Below are positions 18,460-28,056 of a stretch of DNA of 64,000 nt, one piece after another. The first letter of the stretch is position 1; every line of letters starts with the position of its first letter. The position numbers were made by a program, and so were the translations under genes. The DNA is from Candidatus Binataceae bacterium (GTDB lineage Bacteria; Desulfobacterota; Binatia; Binatales; Binataceae), in NCBI GenBank assembly GCA_035308025.1, contig DATGHL010000053.1, positions 1 to 64,000 on the forward strand, read 5' to 3'. The notes below the pieces were generated by a model. That model saw only the letters and a program-made list of their open reading frames with translations. It had not been told where the DNA came from and searched no databases.

Positions 18460-19152
18460 GTGGCCATGATCGACGATCCCCAAACTGGGAACTGGTACGA
18501 GAACCGCGACGCCATTAAAGGCCTCGAACGCGACAACCCGATATACACGCCAGGCGCCCGCTTCCAACAAATCGCCTGGCAGCTAGCGCTGTACCGCACC
18601 CTTCAAATCGCCGCTCCCATTCCAGGGCAAGCCCGAATACTCGACGTCGGATGCGGTACCGGGGGCGCTGTTCCTACATTGTATTGGACGCGGACCAGTC
18701 CGAATCAGATAACCGGCATCGATATCAACGCCGAATTCATCGACCGGGCGAGGCGGCGATTCCCCGGATGCAACTGGATCGTCTGGGATGCAACCCAGGA
18801 CTTGGTCGAGCCTGCGAGCTTCGATCTTGTAATGCAAAGTACGATGTTTCTGCAGGTGGGCGAGGCCGTGATGGAGTCTGTGGCAGCCGCGATGTCACGG
18901 GCTGTGCGTCCCGGCGGACACGTCCTATTCGTCGATTGGCGATACACCTATGACCGGCGGGTACTCCGGAGCAGCACACTTCGTCAATGGTTTAGCGACT
19001 GCAATTTGGTCGGCCGGATACCGGGGGCGCTGGTGCCGCCGATCGGGAGGGCGGTGTCGGCCCACGCCCAATGGGCCTACTTCCTGATCCAGCGCACCCT
19101 GCCGTTCCTCGTCGGACAATATGCTTGGCTGTTTGCGAAGCGCCATCCATAA
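18460..19152 (+). CDS. Class I SAM-dependent methyltransferase
   Basis: The protein has 230 residues from GTG 18460; ATG 18466 is two codons later. Motif I is clear (ARILDVGCGTGGAVP, residues ~56-70), motif II follows as NQITGIDINAEFIDRA, and motif III as FDLVMQSTMFLQVGE, then RPGGHVLFVDW. These define a Rossmann-fold methyltransferase. The N-terminus contains NWYENRDAIKGLERDNPIY, seen in polysaccharide-locus methyltransferases. Its position between wzy and a secreted beta-helix protein suggests O-methylation of a sugar in the surface polymer. The substrate is unproven. It is on the plus strand, divergent from the polymerase gene. Confidence 0.85.
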   Translation: MAMIDDPQTGNWYENRDAIKGLERDNPIYTPGARFQQIAWQLALYRTLQIAAPIPGQARILDVGCGTGGAVPTLYWTRTSPNQITGIDINAEFIDRARRRFPGCNWIVWDATQDLVEPASFDLVMQSTMFLQVGEAVMESVAAAMSRAVRPGGHVLFVDWRYTYDRRVLRSSTLRQWFSDCNLVGRIPGALVPPIGRAVSAHAQWAYFLIQRTLPFLVGQYAWLFAKRHP

Positions 19153-19188
19153 GCTAAGAGCCTTGCACGCGAAGAGCCACGCGGGACG

Positions 19189-21354
19189 ATGGTGATCTTC
19201 GTTGTTCGCACGACGATGCGATCCTTGCTTGCAAGATGCATTGGGCAACGTGAAAATCGAGTTCTCGGCCAGTCAGTAGCATTACTAATTATCTTCGGGC
19301 TTTTGGCCCCGAAGGCTCTTGTTTTCGCACAGACATGCAGCTCAGCCGGATGTTCGGGGACGACGACTCACATCGGCGGCGCCGCTAGCAATCCAAACAT
19401 CTCTCGCTTTAGCGTCAATGGCATAATCAACCCGGTGGCCTACGGTGCGTTTCCCAGTTCGACCACCGCGAGGCTCACGGCGACAGCCGGTAGCAGCACG
19501 GGCGCGGTCAATGCGATCGGCGACTTCGTTGCGGGGCAGCTTGTCTTCGTGGTCAATGCCGGGGCCGTCTGCGCCCTTGCGACGCCGTTGGCTCCCAGCG
19601 TCACACCCTATGCAACCGCAGGCTACAGGGTCGACGGCACTGGCCTGGCTTCCTACTCTATCGAAGCGGTTGGCCCGAATGGATGCGTAACTCCAGCGGG
19701 CCCTACTACCACTATCACAAACGGCAATATTATTTTGAGCTCTGCAAAAGGACATCAGCTATCGTGGCGCGCGGTGACGGGTGCGAAATTTTACAAAGTA
19801 TATGGCTGCTCTGGTAACGCCTGCTCGCAGAAATTCATCTCGCTCGCGCGTGGAACAAAATACAGCGATTTCGGCCAGGCCGTGGGCAACGGCTCCTCTC
19901 CGTCCACTTCCAGTCTCAACGATCATCTCTTCGCCAGCATCACGGCGATTAATGGATCGAAGGTTACGCTCTCGGCCAACGCCGGCGCGAGCGGCGCCTT
20001 CATGATGTACCACGATAGCGGCACGCCAATTGTGAATGCGCTAGCGGCGGCGCAGTCCGCAGGGTCGGGTCAGGGGGGTGGGCGCGTCGAGATCTCGCCG
20101 AACCCCAGCCCCTACTGGCTGGCGCTGCCTATCGACATCCCTAGCCAGACGGCACTCCAAAGCAGCGCCTGCTCAACCGCCCAATATGGGAACTTAGGCG
20201 GAACCTACGAATCCTCAGATCGCGCCGGGACGACGCTCGCGTGGGCGGGCGACCCTGAAATGGTCGCGCTGTGGCACTGGAACACCCTCCATGCACAGAC
20301 AAAGTGTTTTACGCTTGACATGTCGAACCAACCCGGAATGACCGCGTTGCGGCTGGATACGAATGCCACGGGCGGCAGCGGTGTCGATCTCAGTGACATC
20401 GAAGATATTGGCATAACCAGTGCTCACATCGGAATTGAGATCGGGAACAATAATTGCCAAGGCGATCTGTTCCCCGATTGCGATGCGTCTCGAATACTCA
20501 TTCGACGCATCAGCGTAATCGGCCGGATGGCTGCGGATACCACCGCGCGCGGGATGCTTTGGGACGCGGCGTCCGCAGGGCCGGTGAGCGAAATCGACGA
20601 CTTCGGCTGCCTTCAGCAAGTTAACGGCTGCATCGATTTTGAGGACTCAGGAATGGGCGGGCCGCTGCTCAATCATCCAAGCATGGGATTTCAGAATCCG
20701 ATCTTTGGCGCCAACTCATTCTTTATTAAAATGGCTAGTGGTGGTGGTTTGGAAGTGGACCGCGCTCAAGAAGAACCTCAAGTCTCGCCCGCTTATGGGT
20801 TTTGGGTCCCAGCCAATAGTTTACAAAATCAGAACGTCATATTGCTTCGACAGGGTGCCTGGAACAACACGATTTCCTTGGACAGCCCAACCACTGTCGT
20901 TTCACAGAGCAACAATGTGAGTGAGGCCACGAATATTCAACGCGCGAACATTGGCGGCGCCGTTGTAGTGAGCATAGGAGATCGATTCCCGGGCGGATGG
21001 ACAGCATTTAACGGCGGCCTTATTCTCACCCAGCTTGGAGGCCGGGATTCACAAACACCGACTACGACCTACAACAGGATAGACAGCCTGAGCGTGACTG
21101 GCGGCGGTGGGCTTGCCGTAAACAATGGGGGTGTTACTGCCCTAGGCCTTCAGGCGACGGGAACTGCCGGGATCACGAATTCTGGGGTTACTTTTGCTGG
21201 CCTGCCGACCTGTAATCTCACCAGGGTCGGTCAACAGCTTGAGATGACAGACTGCAATACCAATTGTGTCACGTATGGCGCCACCAACTTCACCGGTGGT
21301 GCGAGCGGCAAAATATTTGTAATTTGCGATGGCGCCAACTGGGTCGAGCATTAA
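19189..21354 (+). CDS. Secreted beta-helix-like surface protein
   Basis: The 721-residue protein has a hydrophobic export segment near residues 25-48 (SVALLIIFGLLAPKALVFAQ). The mature part is rich in Gly, Ser, Thr and Asn. A fibronectin-type-III-like stretch (HQLSWRAVTGAKFYKVYGC) lies near residue 190. The later part holds beta-helix-like runs (SDIEDIGITSAHIGIEIGNNN, ISVIGRMAADTTARGMLWD) that resemble pectate-lyase-superfamily rungs, and the Cys-rich end reads DCNTNCVTYGATN. It may bind or trim the cell-surface polysaccharide, but I see no catalytic set. ATG 19189 or 19216 could be the start. Composition looks less GC-rich than neighbours, suggesting recent acquisition. Confidence 0.65.
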   Translation: MVIFVVRTTMRSLLARCIGQRENRVLGQSVALLIIFGLLAPKALVFAQTCSSAGCSGTTTHIGGAASNPNISRFSVNGIINPVAYGAFPSSTTARLTATAGSSTGAVNAIGDFVAGQLVFVVNAGAVCALATPLAPSVTPYATAGYRVDGTGLASYSIEAVGPNGCVTPAGPTTTITNGNIILSSAKGHQLSWRAVTGAKFYKVYGCSGNACSQKFISLARGTKYSDFGQAVGNGSSPSTSSLNDHLFASITAINGSKVTLSANAGASGAFMMYHDSGTPIVNALAAAQSAGSGQGGGRVEISPNPSPYWLALPIDIPSQTALQSSACSTAQYGNLGGTYESSDRAGTTLAWAGDPEMVALWHWNTLHAQTKCFTLDMSNQPGMTALRLDTNATGGSGVDLSDIEDIGITSAHIGIEIGNNNCQGDLFPDCDASRILIRRISVIGRMAADTTARGMLWDAASAGPVSEIDDFGCLQQVNGCIDFEDSGMGGPLLNHPSMGFQNPIFGANSFFIKMASGGGLEVDRAQEEPQVSPAYGFWVPANSLQNQNVILLRQGAWNNTISLDSPTTVVSQSNNVSEATNIQRANIGGAVVVSIGDRFPGGWTAFNGGLILTQLGGRDSQTPTTTYNRIDSLSVTGGGGLAVNNGGVTALGLQATGTAGITNSGVTFAGLPTCNLTRVGQQLEMTDCNTNCVTYGATNFTGGASGKIFVICDGANWVEH

Positions 21355-21366
21355 CAAAGCGTTGGT

Positions 21367-22353
21367 CTACTCTCGAACTGAGCTTGACCGGATAGGCGGT
21401 GCGCCCTCAGGGATGAGGGCGAGGGCGTCGGTCTGGGAGGCGCGGTATTGGACTCGGATGAGGCGATAACGCTCCATTGCCGCGATGCCGAGGCAGAGTA
21501 GGACAAAAGTGAGAACACCTGTCAGAATAACGGTTATCACTACGCTTGGGCGCGTGGGTCGGTCGGGGGCGATCGGCGACTGGATTACAAAAAACGCGAA
21601 ATCAGCATTAATCTGCGCGAGCTTTTCCTGTTTGATCTGGTCCGCAGCCATCAGATAGATCTGCCCGCGCAGCAGGGCGTCGGCGCTGTGGTCAGCTTCT
21701 TCCAGGAGCGAGGTCGCGGCGGCGCGAGCGGTTTCAAGTTCGCGATGCTGAACCTTTTCGCGCAAAGCAGTGATGAAAAGGTCGAGGATGCGGACTGCCG
21801 TCCGGGAGTCATTATCCTCATAAGCGAGGGTCAGATTACCCGTATTCGCGCTGTATTGAGTATCCAAACGACCAATCATGAGCTTATAAAGCTCCCATGT
21901 CGTCAGGTGCGGCTGGATTAGCCGCGCCAGATATCCGCGCGAGTTGTCAAGATGGTCCTGCAGGTCATTTTGCCGGATGACGGGCACCGCGAAGTCATAG
22001 CTCTGCAGCGTCGCGATAAATTCCTCCGCCTTCATGTCGCTCTCACCGCCGGTCGCTCCGAGCATCGAGGCAATCTGACCGACGCCACCGACCAGCGAAT
22101 TGATTGCCGGGCTTTCATGCTGGCTGACCGGACGCAGCACGGCGGTGGCGCGATACCAGTGGATCGCGACAAACTTGGTGAAGAGCGCGGCAATCAGCAT
22201 CATCGCAAAGGTGATCAGGATGACCGGACGCCACCAGCGCCGGGCCGACTCGAGAAAATTGAAGAGGTTCTCGTAATTCGGCGTTTCAGGTTCGAATGGT
22301 TCGAGGTCCGGCAGACCGTTACGCGCGTTTGCGGCGGAGTGAGTCGATGTCAT
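21367..22353 (-). CDS. wzz: Wzz-type polysaccharide chain-length regulator
   Basis: This 328-residue protein has two membrane helices, WWRPVILITFAMMLIAALFTKF (residues ~40-62) and a Pro-rich one preceded by APDRPTRPSVVITVILTGVL (from ~272). Between them is a long periplasmic coiled helix region with LREKVQHRELETARAAATSLLEEADHSADALLRGQ. This is the PCP (Wzz/FepE) layout controlling polymer length with Wzy. No kinase domain is fused, so it is not of the tyrosine-autokinase type. Its start overlaps the end of the CapD-type gene by 35 bases, so the two are translated as a unit. Confidence 0.9.
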   Translation of the reverse strand: MTSTHSAANARNGLPDLEPFEPETPNYENLFNFLESARRWWRPVILITFAMMLIAALFTKFVAIHWYRATAVLRPVSQHESPAINSLVGGVGQIASMLGATGGESDMKAEEFIATLQSYDFAVPVIRQNDLQDHLDNSRGYLARLIQPHLTTWELYKLMIGRLDTQYSANTGNLTLAYEDNDSRTAVRILDLFITALREKVQHRELETARAAATSLLEEADHSADALLRGQIYLMAADQIKQEKLAQINADFAFFVIQSPIAPDRPTRPSVVITVILTGVLTFVLLCLGIAAMERYRLIRVQYRASQTDALALIPEGAPPIRSSSVRE

Positions 22354-24343
22354 CGGTTACTTCCCCAATCTCGGAGCGGTGTTCGCCGCAGTAGCGAAAG
22401 CTCGGAACCAGAAGCTCGAGTGCGCGCGTAACGTCGCCGTCGCGATTGGCCTCGGCAGCCGCCTCAAGAGTCTCGAGGTGTTGAGCCAGTCGTGCGCGCT
22501 CTAGGCGTCCTTTGCTGTGCACCATGGTAACGGCGCGGCTCGCCGTGGGACGGGCCTGCTCGTCGTGCCCGATTAGCTCCTCGCTCATTTTCTCGCCGGC
22601 GCGAATGCCAGTATAGATGATCTGGATGTCCTCGTCAGGAATCAGGCCGGCGAGCCGAATCATGTGGCGGGCGATGTCATCGACGCGGATCTGGTCGCCC
22701 ATCTCCAGGACGTAAATGGCGCCGGATTCGATGATCGCGGCGCTATGGAGCATCAGCGCGACCGCCTCCGGGATCAACATAAAATAGCGGCGCATGTCGG
22801 GATGGGTTACGGTGAGCGGTCCGCCCTGGCTAAGCTGGGCCTGAAAACGCGGAATAACACTGCCGTTACTGCCCATCACGTTGCCGAAGCGCACGGCGCC
22901 GAATTTACAGCTTTGGCCGCGTGCGATGTCCTCGACGACCAATTCCGCGATCCGCTTGGTCACGCCCATCACGCTGCTCGGATTCACCGCCTTGTCGGTC
23001 GAGACCAGAATGAAGCGCTCGACGCCGGCGCGCGCGGCGGCGGTGGCGACCACGCGGGTGCCGCCGACGTTGTTCTTGACCGCTTCGCACGGGTTTCTTT
23101 CCATCAGCGGGACGTGCTTGTGGGCCGCGGCATGAAAGACGATCTCCGAGCGATGTTTGGCCAGCACCGAGCTGACGCGGGCCGCGTCGCAGACGTCACC
23201 GACCTCGATCACCAGCCGGTCGTCAGCGCCGCGGCCGTCGCGCAGCTCGGCTTCAATCGCATACAGGCTGTTCTCATGCTTCTCGAACATCGCGAGCGTG
23301 CGCGGCTGCAGCGCCCAAATCTGACGGCAGAGCTCGGCGCCGATCGAACCGCCCGCGCCGGTGACGAGGATGCTCTTGCCGGTGATTAATTGTCCGACCG
23401 TTTCAGGATCGAGATCGACCGGGTCGCGGCCGAGCAGATCAGCAAGATCGATTTGGCGAATGTCGGAAACCTTGACAATTCCATGCATCACATCGCGGAG
23501 ACTCGGCAGGGTCTTGACCGGGAGCTTGATCGTTTCGAGGGCTTTGATTACTCCGCGCACCACCGAAGGGGGCACACGCGGCATCGCCAGCAGGATCTCA
23601 TCGGGCTGGAGCCGGCTGACGACGCGCTTGACGTCGTGCCGCGTGCCGAGGACGCGGTAGCCGTGAATCCGCCGGCCGACCTTGGCGCGATCGTCGTCGA
23701 TGAAGCCGACTGGTCGATAATCGTAATAAGCCGTGTGCATCATTTCGCGAACGATCATCGCACCGGCGTCGCCGGCCCCGTAAATCAGGATGCGCTTGGT
23801 CGGTCTGGAATTGGGAAATTCGTAGAGCAGCCGCCGCAGGGCGCGCGCCCCTCCCAGCAGGAATATGAGCAGCATCGGATCGAGCAGGAATATCGAGCGT
23901 GGGTACCAGGCGAACTTGAAGAGCACGTTGACCACGAACTGGAAGGCGACGTAGGCGCAGATCGCAAAGAGCCCAATCCGCGCCAGATCGCGCGGCGCCA
24001 CATAACGCCAGACAATCTGGTGTATGCCGAAGGCGAAGTAGAACATCGTCTGAAGCGCGAAAATCCAGGGCAGAGGGGCCCACAGCAGCGCTCGTGAAAC
24101 CGGCAGAAATGTCAGATCAAAGCGCAGCTCGAAGGCGATTAGGTAGGCAAGCCCAATCAGCGCCACGTCAATTCCGATCTGGAGCAGATGGAGGCCACTT
24201 GGAAACGCGGAGGGCGACGCTGGGAGGGGCGTCACCGGGGCGGCCAATGGCTTCCGGTTCAGAGGTGATCGCGTGTTCAAGAGATGCTCAGCCGAGGCTA
24301 GTTTGGCGCTCAAGTCGGTGGATATTCTCATACGGAAGACCAT
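22319..24343 (-). CDS. CapD/WbpM-type nucleotide-sugar 4,6-dehydratase (membrane)
   Basis: The 674-residue protein has about four N-terminal membrane helices and two Rossmann-like parts. The first has RILIYGAGDAGAMIVREM, and the second, catalytic SDR part has SILVTGAGGSIGAELCRQI. In the latter the active-site strand reads LVSTDKAVNPSSVMGVTKRIAE, where Ser/Asp/Lys replaces the Tyr-based triad, as in WbpM/FlaA1-type inverting or retaining 4,6-dehydratases. The usual product is a UDP-4-keto-6-deoxy-sugar used in surface polymers. Start options are ATG 24343 and ATG 24331. It overlaps wzz and is divergent from the flippase gene. Confidence 0.92.
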   Translation of the reverse strand: MVFRMRISTDLSAKLASAEHLLNTRSPLNRKPLAAPVTPLPASPSAFPSGLHLLQIGIDVALIGLAYLIAFELRFDLTFLPVSRALLWAPLPWIFALQTMFYFAFGIHQIVWRYVAPRDLARIGLFAICAYVAFQFVVNVLFKFAWYPRSIFLLDPMLLIFLLGGARALRRLLYEFPNSRPTKRILIYGAGDAGAMIVREMMHTAYYDYRPVGFIDDDRAKVGRRIHGYRVLGTRHDVKRVVSRLQPDEILLAMPRVPPSVVRGVIKALETIKLPVKTLPSLRDVMHGIVKVSDIRQIDLADLLGRDPVDLDPETVGQLITGKSILVTGAGGSIGAELCRQIWALQPRTLAMFEKHENSLYAIEAELRDGRGADDRLVIEVGDVCDAARVSSVLAKHRSEIVFHAAAHKHVPLMERNPCEAVKNNVGGTRVVATAAARAGVERFILVSTDKAVNPSSVMGVTKRIAELVVEDIARGQSCKFGAVRFGNVMGSNGSVIPRFQAQLSQGGPLTVTHPDMRRYFMLIPEAVALMLHSAAIIESGAIYVLEMGDQIRVDDIARHMIRLAGLIPDEDIQIIYTGIRAGEKMSEELIGHDEQARPTASRAVTMVHSKGRLERARLAQHLETLEAAAEANRDGDVTRALELLVPSFRYCGEHRSEIGEVTDDIDSLRRKRA

Positions 24344-24700
24344 TCCGCTAGCCGGTTGAAGTTGAACGGTAACGATTAGGCTTAAATTCGAGTCATAGAG
24401 TTAAACAGCGCTGCAGAGCATCGCTTGTTTGTGCCCCGTCGATTTGACGGCTTCCGGCGGGCGCGATCGCGAGTTTCTCGCGGCGGTTAATCTGCGCCAT
24501 GTAGGGGTACGCGCAGGCAAGAAAAGAGTTTCAAAGATTAAGTGGGAAGAGATCGCGCAATCCCGAGGCCGACGTCTCCTTGGGACGCCGGTCGCGCCTT
24601 GGCTGTCTTGCAGCGGACGCACGGTTTGGGCATCCTTGCGCCAAGTTCAATTGGAGGGCAGGGCGGCCGCTGGCGGGGAGCGATCGATCTGGTTCGAAGC
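24344..24700. other. Divergent intergenic region between dehydratase and flippase genes
   Basis: No gene is supported in this span. The first ~80 bases (24344-24420) are less GC-rich and are the natural place for divergent promoters. The remainder continues the flippase frame upstream from 24542, but its residues lack membrane or family character. Confidence 0.5.
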
Positions 24701-26185
24701 ATGCGCCAGCAGAGATTTGGGAATTCAGCGAAGTCAAGCGGCAATCTCCACGGAAGAAGCTTTAACTACGACCGCGCGCCGGTCCCGCCCGGCACCAAGG
24801 TAGCCGGCGTGCTAACGGCGCGGGCCTCGCCGATTTGGCGCCGGTTACTGGAGGCGCTGTGGGCATACGCCGAAGCGCAGCCGCGCTTACATGCGCTATG
24901 GCGGGGTTCGGCGACCGCATTGATCATCGCGGTCATTAGCGCGGGCCTGCGATGGTCATTGCAGGTGCTGATCGCAAGGTGGCTCGGCGCCAGTGCCTTC
25001 GGGGACTACAGCTACGCCCTGGTGATGGCCCAGATTCTGACGGTGGTCGCCGGATTCGGCATCGGCGCGAGTGTGGTCAAGTTTATTCCGGGTTACATGG
25101 CGCGGGGGGATTGGGGACTGATACGCGGGCTGGTCATGCGCAGCCGACAACTGACGGCGGCCTCGAGCCTGCTGTTGGCGGTGGTGACGATCGCGGCGGT
25201 GCGCATTGTCGAGCCGCAGCGCTTCGAGGTCGGTAGCCTGATGATGGGTGCCGTGCTGATACCGTTTGTGGCGCTGTCGGGTCTGGAGCAGGAACTGGGC
25301 CGCGCGCGGGAGCGCATCCTGATGACTTACGCGCTGCCGCTGATTTTGCAACCCGTGCTGGAGATGGCGGCGCTCGGCGGCCTGTGGATACTGTCGGGCC
25401 GCCTCGACCCCGTCAGGGCAATCGGCATCCGGATCGCCACTGTCGCGTTAGTCCTCGCGCCGCAGATGGCGAGTTTGCGCAGCGCTCTGCCGCGCGCGGT
25501 GCGCCGGGCCAAGCCGATTTACGATAATCGCGGCTGGATGAGCGTCGGGCTGCTGATGCTGGTGACCTACATCGGTGTCACGCTTTCGAGCCGCGCCGAT
25601 CTGCTGGTCCTGGGATGGTTTCGCCCGGCGGACGACGTCGGCGTATATAGCGCGGCGGTGATGATTTCCGGGCTGGTTGGGCTACTGGTCGCGGCGGCCG
25701 GAACGCGTGCGGGTCCGATGTTTTCGAACCTGTTCGCCCGGGGACAACGGCGCGAACTCGAGCTCTGTGCGCAGGGCGCGAGCCGGTTGACGTTTTGGCT
25801 CTCGCTCCCGCTGATTGTGGCGCTGGCAGCGCTGGGTAAGCCCTTGCTGGCGGTCTTCGGCCACGACTTCGGCCGCGGGTATTCGGCCCTGCTCATTTTG
25901 CTTGTGGGGCAATTATCTAACGCTGCGATGGGACCAATCGGCGTTCTGCTGCTGATGACCGGGTTCGAGCGGACCACCGCGATGGTCGTTGCGGGCAGCG
26001 CCACGCTGGATTTGGTGGCGGCGCTGGTGCTGGTCCCCAGGCTTGGAATGGTTGGCGCCGCGGTCGCCTCGATGCTGGCGGCGACCGGCTGGAACGTCGC
26101 GATCGCAGTGAGCGCGAAGTCCGCGCTGGGGATCGATCCGGTCGCGCTGTGGCGGCGGGAAAGCAGCTCAGATGAAACCTCTTAA
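24701..26185 (+). CDS. Oligosaccharide flippase (MATE/Wzx-like)
   Basis: From ATG 24701 the protein has 494 residues. The frame is open back to GTG 24542, but those residues are not protein-like. About twelve helices can be traced from SATALIIAVISAGLRWSLQV (residue ~70), followed by the signature LIARWLGASAFGDYSYALVMAQ of polysaccharide-biosynthesis flippases. Late segments SAAVMISGLVGLLVAAAGTRAG and LLVGQLSNAAMGPIGVLLL also fit. Wzx flippases move lipid-linked sugar units to the periplasm before Wzy polymerisation, in agreement with wzy and wzz nearby. It is on the plus strand, followed 32 bases later by the sulfotransferase gene. Confidence 0.9.
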   Translation: MRQQRFGNSAKSSGNLHGRSFNYDRAPVPPGTKVAGVLTARASPIWRRLLEALWAYAEAQPRLHALWRGSATALIIAVISAGLRWSLQVLIARWLGASAFGDYSYALVMAQILTVVAGFGIGASVVKFIPGYMARGDWGLIRGLVMRSRQLTAASSLLLAVVTIAAVRIVEPQRFEVGSLMMGAVLIPFVALSGLEQELGRARERILMTYALPLILQPVLEMAALGGLWILSGRLDPVRAIGIRIATVALVLAPQMASLRSALPRAVRRAKPIYDNRGWMSVGLLMLVTYIGVTLSSRADLLVLGWFRPADDVGVYSAAVMISGLVGLLVAAAGTRAGPMFSNLFARGQRRELELCAQGASRLTFWLSLPLIVALAALGKPLLAVFGHDFGRGYSALLILLVGQLSNAAMGPIGVLLLMTGFERTTAMVVAGSATLDLVAALVLVPRLGMVGAAVASMLAATGWNVAIAVSAKSALGIDPVALWRRESSSDETS

Positions 26186-26217
26186 CCTGCTGGATTGAGG
26201 TTGACTGGAAGGGGGGA

Positions 26218-27171
26218 ATGAATCCTAAGCGAACGCGAATTGTGTTTATCGCGGGCTATGGACGCAGCGGCAGTACGCTGCTCGGCCAGATGCTCGGACG
26301 GGTGCCCGGAGCCGTCTTTGTCGGGGAGTTGCGCGACATCTGGGCGCGCGGTGTGATCGACAACGAACCCTGCGGTTGCGGACAAGAATTTCGCCGATGC
26401 GAATTCTGGAACGCTGTGATGCAACGGGCGTTCGGCGGTCTCGCGGGGCTCGACGCTGTGCAAATGCTCGCCGACCAGGGCACGATCGATAAAAATCGCA
26501 ACATCCCGATGCTGGTGCTGCTCGATCGTGTGCCGGGTGATTTCGCCGCGGCCAAACGCCCGCGGGAATACGTGCGGGCAATGGCGCAACTCAATCGCGC
26601 GATTATCGAAACCGCCGGCGCCCGCCTGATCATTGATTCGTCGAAGGACCCGTCCACCCTCTGCACTTTGGCGCGTGCGCCCGAGCTGGAACTCAACGTT
26701 ATCCACCTGCTGCGCGATAGTCGTGCGGTGGCGCATTCGTGGGCGCGCCGCAAGAAACAGTTCGACACTGGCGGGCAGGTGAAATTTATGCCCCAATATA
26801 GCGCCCTGCAGAGTGCGCTCGAATGGGACTGGTTCAACGGCTGGTGCAGCGCGCTGAAGTTCCTTGGACACCGACGTATGCGCTATGTGTCCCTGAGATA
26901 TGAGGACTACGTGCGCGAGCCGCGTAGCCTCCTGCAGCGGACGAGTGCCGCGCTGGGCCTCGAAATACCGGACTCCGACTTCGACTTCATCGGTGCCGAC
27001 GGCAGCGCCGAGCTCGGCCAAAATCACGCGATCAGCGGCAACCTGTCGCGTTTCGCAATCGGCAAAATCCGCTTGAAACCAGACGACGAGTGGCGCAGCG
27101 CGATGTCCGCGGCGCGCGCCCGATGGATCAAAGTCCTGACGCTGCCCTTGATGCTGGGATACGGTTATTAG
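26218..27171 (+). CDS. Sulfotransferase family protein
   Basis: This 317-residue protein begins RIVFIAGYGRSGSTLLGQML, the 5'-phosphosulfate-binding loop of PAPS-dependent sulfotransferases. The matching 3'-phosphate motif LLRDSRAVAHSWARRKK is near residue 165. Residues RYEDYVREPRSLLQRT near 225 are typical of the family. A GGAAGGGGGG run precedes the ATG. The position right behind the flippase suggests sulfation of a surface sugar or lipid. The odd cysteine cluster CGCGQEFRRCEFW, near residue 60, is common in bacterial relatives. The acceptor is unknown. Confidence 0.88.
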   Translation: MNPKRTRIVFIAGYGRSGSTLLGQMLGRVPGAVFVGELRDIWARGVIDNEPCGCGQEFRRCEFWNAVMQRAFGGLAGLDAVQMLADQGTIDKNRNIPMLVLLDRVPGDFAAAKRPREYVRAMAQLNRAIIETAGARLIIDSSKDPSTLCTLARAPELELNVIHLLRDSRAVAHSWARRKKQFDTGGQVKFMPQYSALQSALEWDWFNGWCSALKFLGHRRMRYVSLRYEDYVREPRSLLQRTSAALGLEIPDSDFDFIGADGSAELGQNHAISGNLSRFAIGKIRLKPDDEWRSAMSAARARWIKVLTLPLMLGYGY

Positions 27172-27177
27172 GCGGGC

Positions 27178-28056
27178 TTAATCAAATATCGTCAGATGCG
27201 CAATCGCCTCGCGGATCCCGGACACGCGGCGGCCACGGCGGATAAGTCCCTCGCGTTCTAGACGGCGGGCCACCTTTTCGACCAGATCCGCTCTGAGCCC
27301 GAGTAGCCGCGCGACGGCGCGCTCATTGCCGAAACCGGCGACCGCGAAATAACGGCGCAGCAGCCGCTCGGTGGCCGCGTCTGGCGATAGCCTTCGCGCC
27401 TCGCGCAGCGCCTCGGCCCATCGATGCGCGACCGTGTCCCAGACGTAGGTGAAGGGGTCGTAACGCTCCTCGACCTTGACGGCGAGAAATTTCTCTTGCA
27501 GCTCCTTGATCGCGCGATCAAATTCGGCCCGCCGGTTTGGCTGCGCGTAACCGCTCGAGATTTTCAGCGCCTTGGTCTCGGCTGGACCATGGCGGACGAG
27601 CGTGTCCAAGATGAGTTTGGCGCAGTGCGACAATAGCCCGCGCGCGTAGAGCTTGCGGTAGCCGCCGGCCGCGATGCGCAAGCGCAGGAAGGCCGGTAAC
27701 AAGTCGAGCGCGACGAAGGCCGGGCGGCCCGCGATGACCTTGCCGTAATAGACCGCGCCGCGCGCGGGCAGCTCGTCCTTGAGCCGCCAGGTCATCATGA
27801 GCGCCGGGTCATGCTGAATATGATGCGGTAGTTCGGGCTCGCGGCGGCCCTCGATCGCCTCGCGCATACTCGGTACGCCGAGGCCTGCGGTAAAGGCCGA
27901 GCAGAAACCGCTCTCCTCGATGAAAGCCAGCGCGCTGTGATCGTTGGTCACCCGCCGCGCCGGTGTCCGACGAAAATGATGATCGCGATAGCGTTCGAGC
28001 GCCGCGCCGAGGTCTTCGCGCGCGTCAACCTGTTGAGCGGGTCGTCGTCTCGGCAT
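27178..28056 (-). CDS. AlkZ-related winged-helix protein
   Basis: From ATG 28056 the protein has 292 residues; a TTG at 28074 would add six. It begins MPRRRPAQQVDAREDLGAALE. A C-terminal part with LRRYFAVAGFGNERAVARLLGLRADLVEKVARRLE reads as winged-helix/HTH-like repeats. The family (AlkZ-related, HTH_42-like) includes DNA glycosylases that unhook interstrand crosslinks. The conserved QxQ or QxD catalytic motif of true AlkZ is not evident, so enzymatic activity is uncertain. Its first ~155 bases are duplicated downstream at 28631-28783. It is convergent with the sulfotransferase gene, ending seven bases away. Confidence 0.7.
   Translation of the reverse strand: MPRRRPAQQVDAREDLGAALERYRDHHFRRTPARRVTNDHSALAFIEESGFCSAFTAGLGVPSMREAIEGRREPELPHHIQHDPALMMTWRLKDELPARGAVYYGKVIAGRPAFVALDLLPAFLRLRIAAGGYRKLYARGLLSHCAKLILDTLVRHGPAETKALKISSGYAQPNRRAEFDRAIKELQEKFLAVKVEERYDPFTYVWDTVAHRWAEALREARRLSPDAATERLLRRYFAVAGFGNERAVARLLGLRADLVEKVARRLEREGLIRRGRRVSGIREAIAHLTIFD

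Noticed and set aside
24542..24700. 5' extension of the flippase frame
   Set aside because: Residues are Arg/Gly/Pro-rich without membrane or family character, and the ATG at 24701 is in frame.
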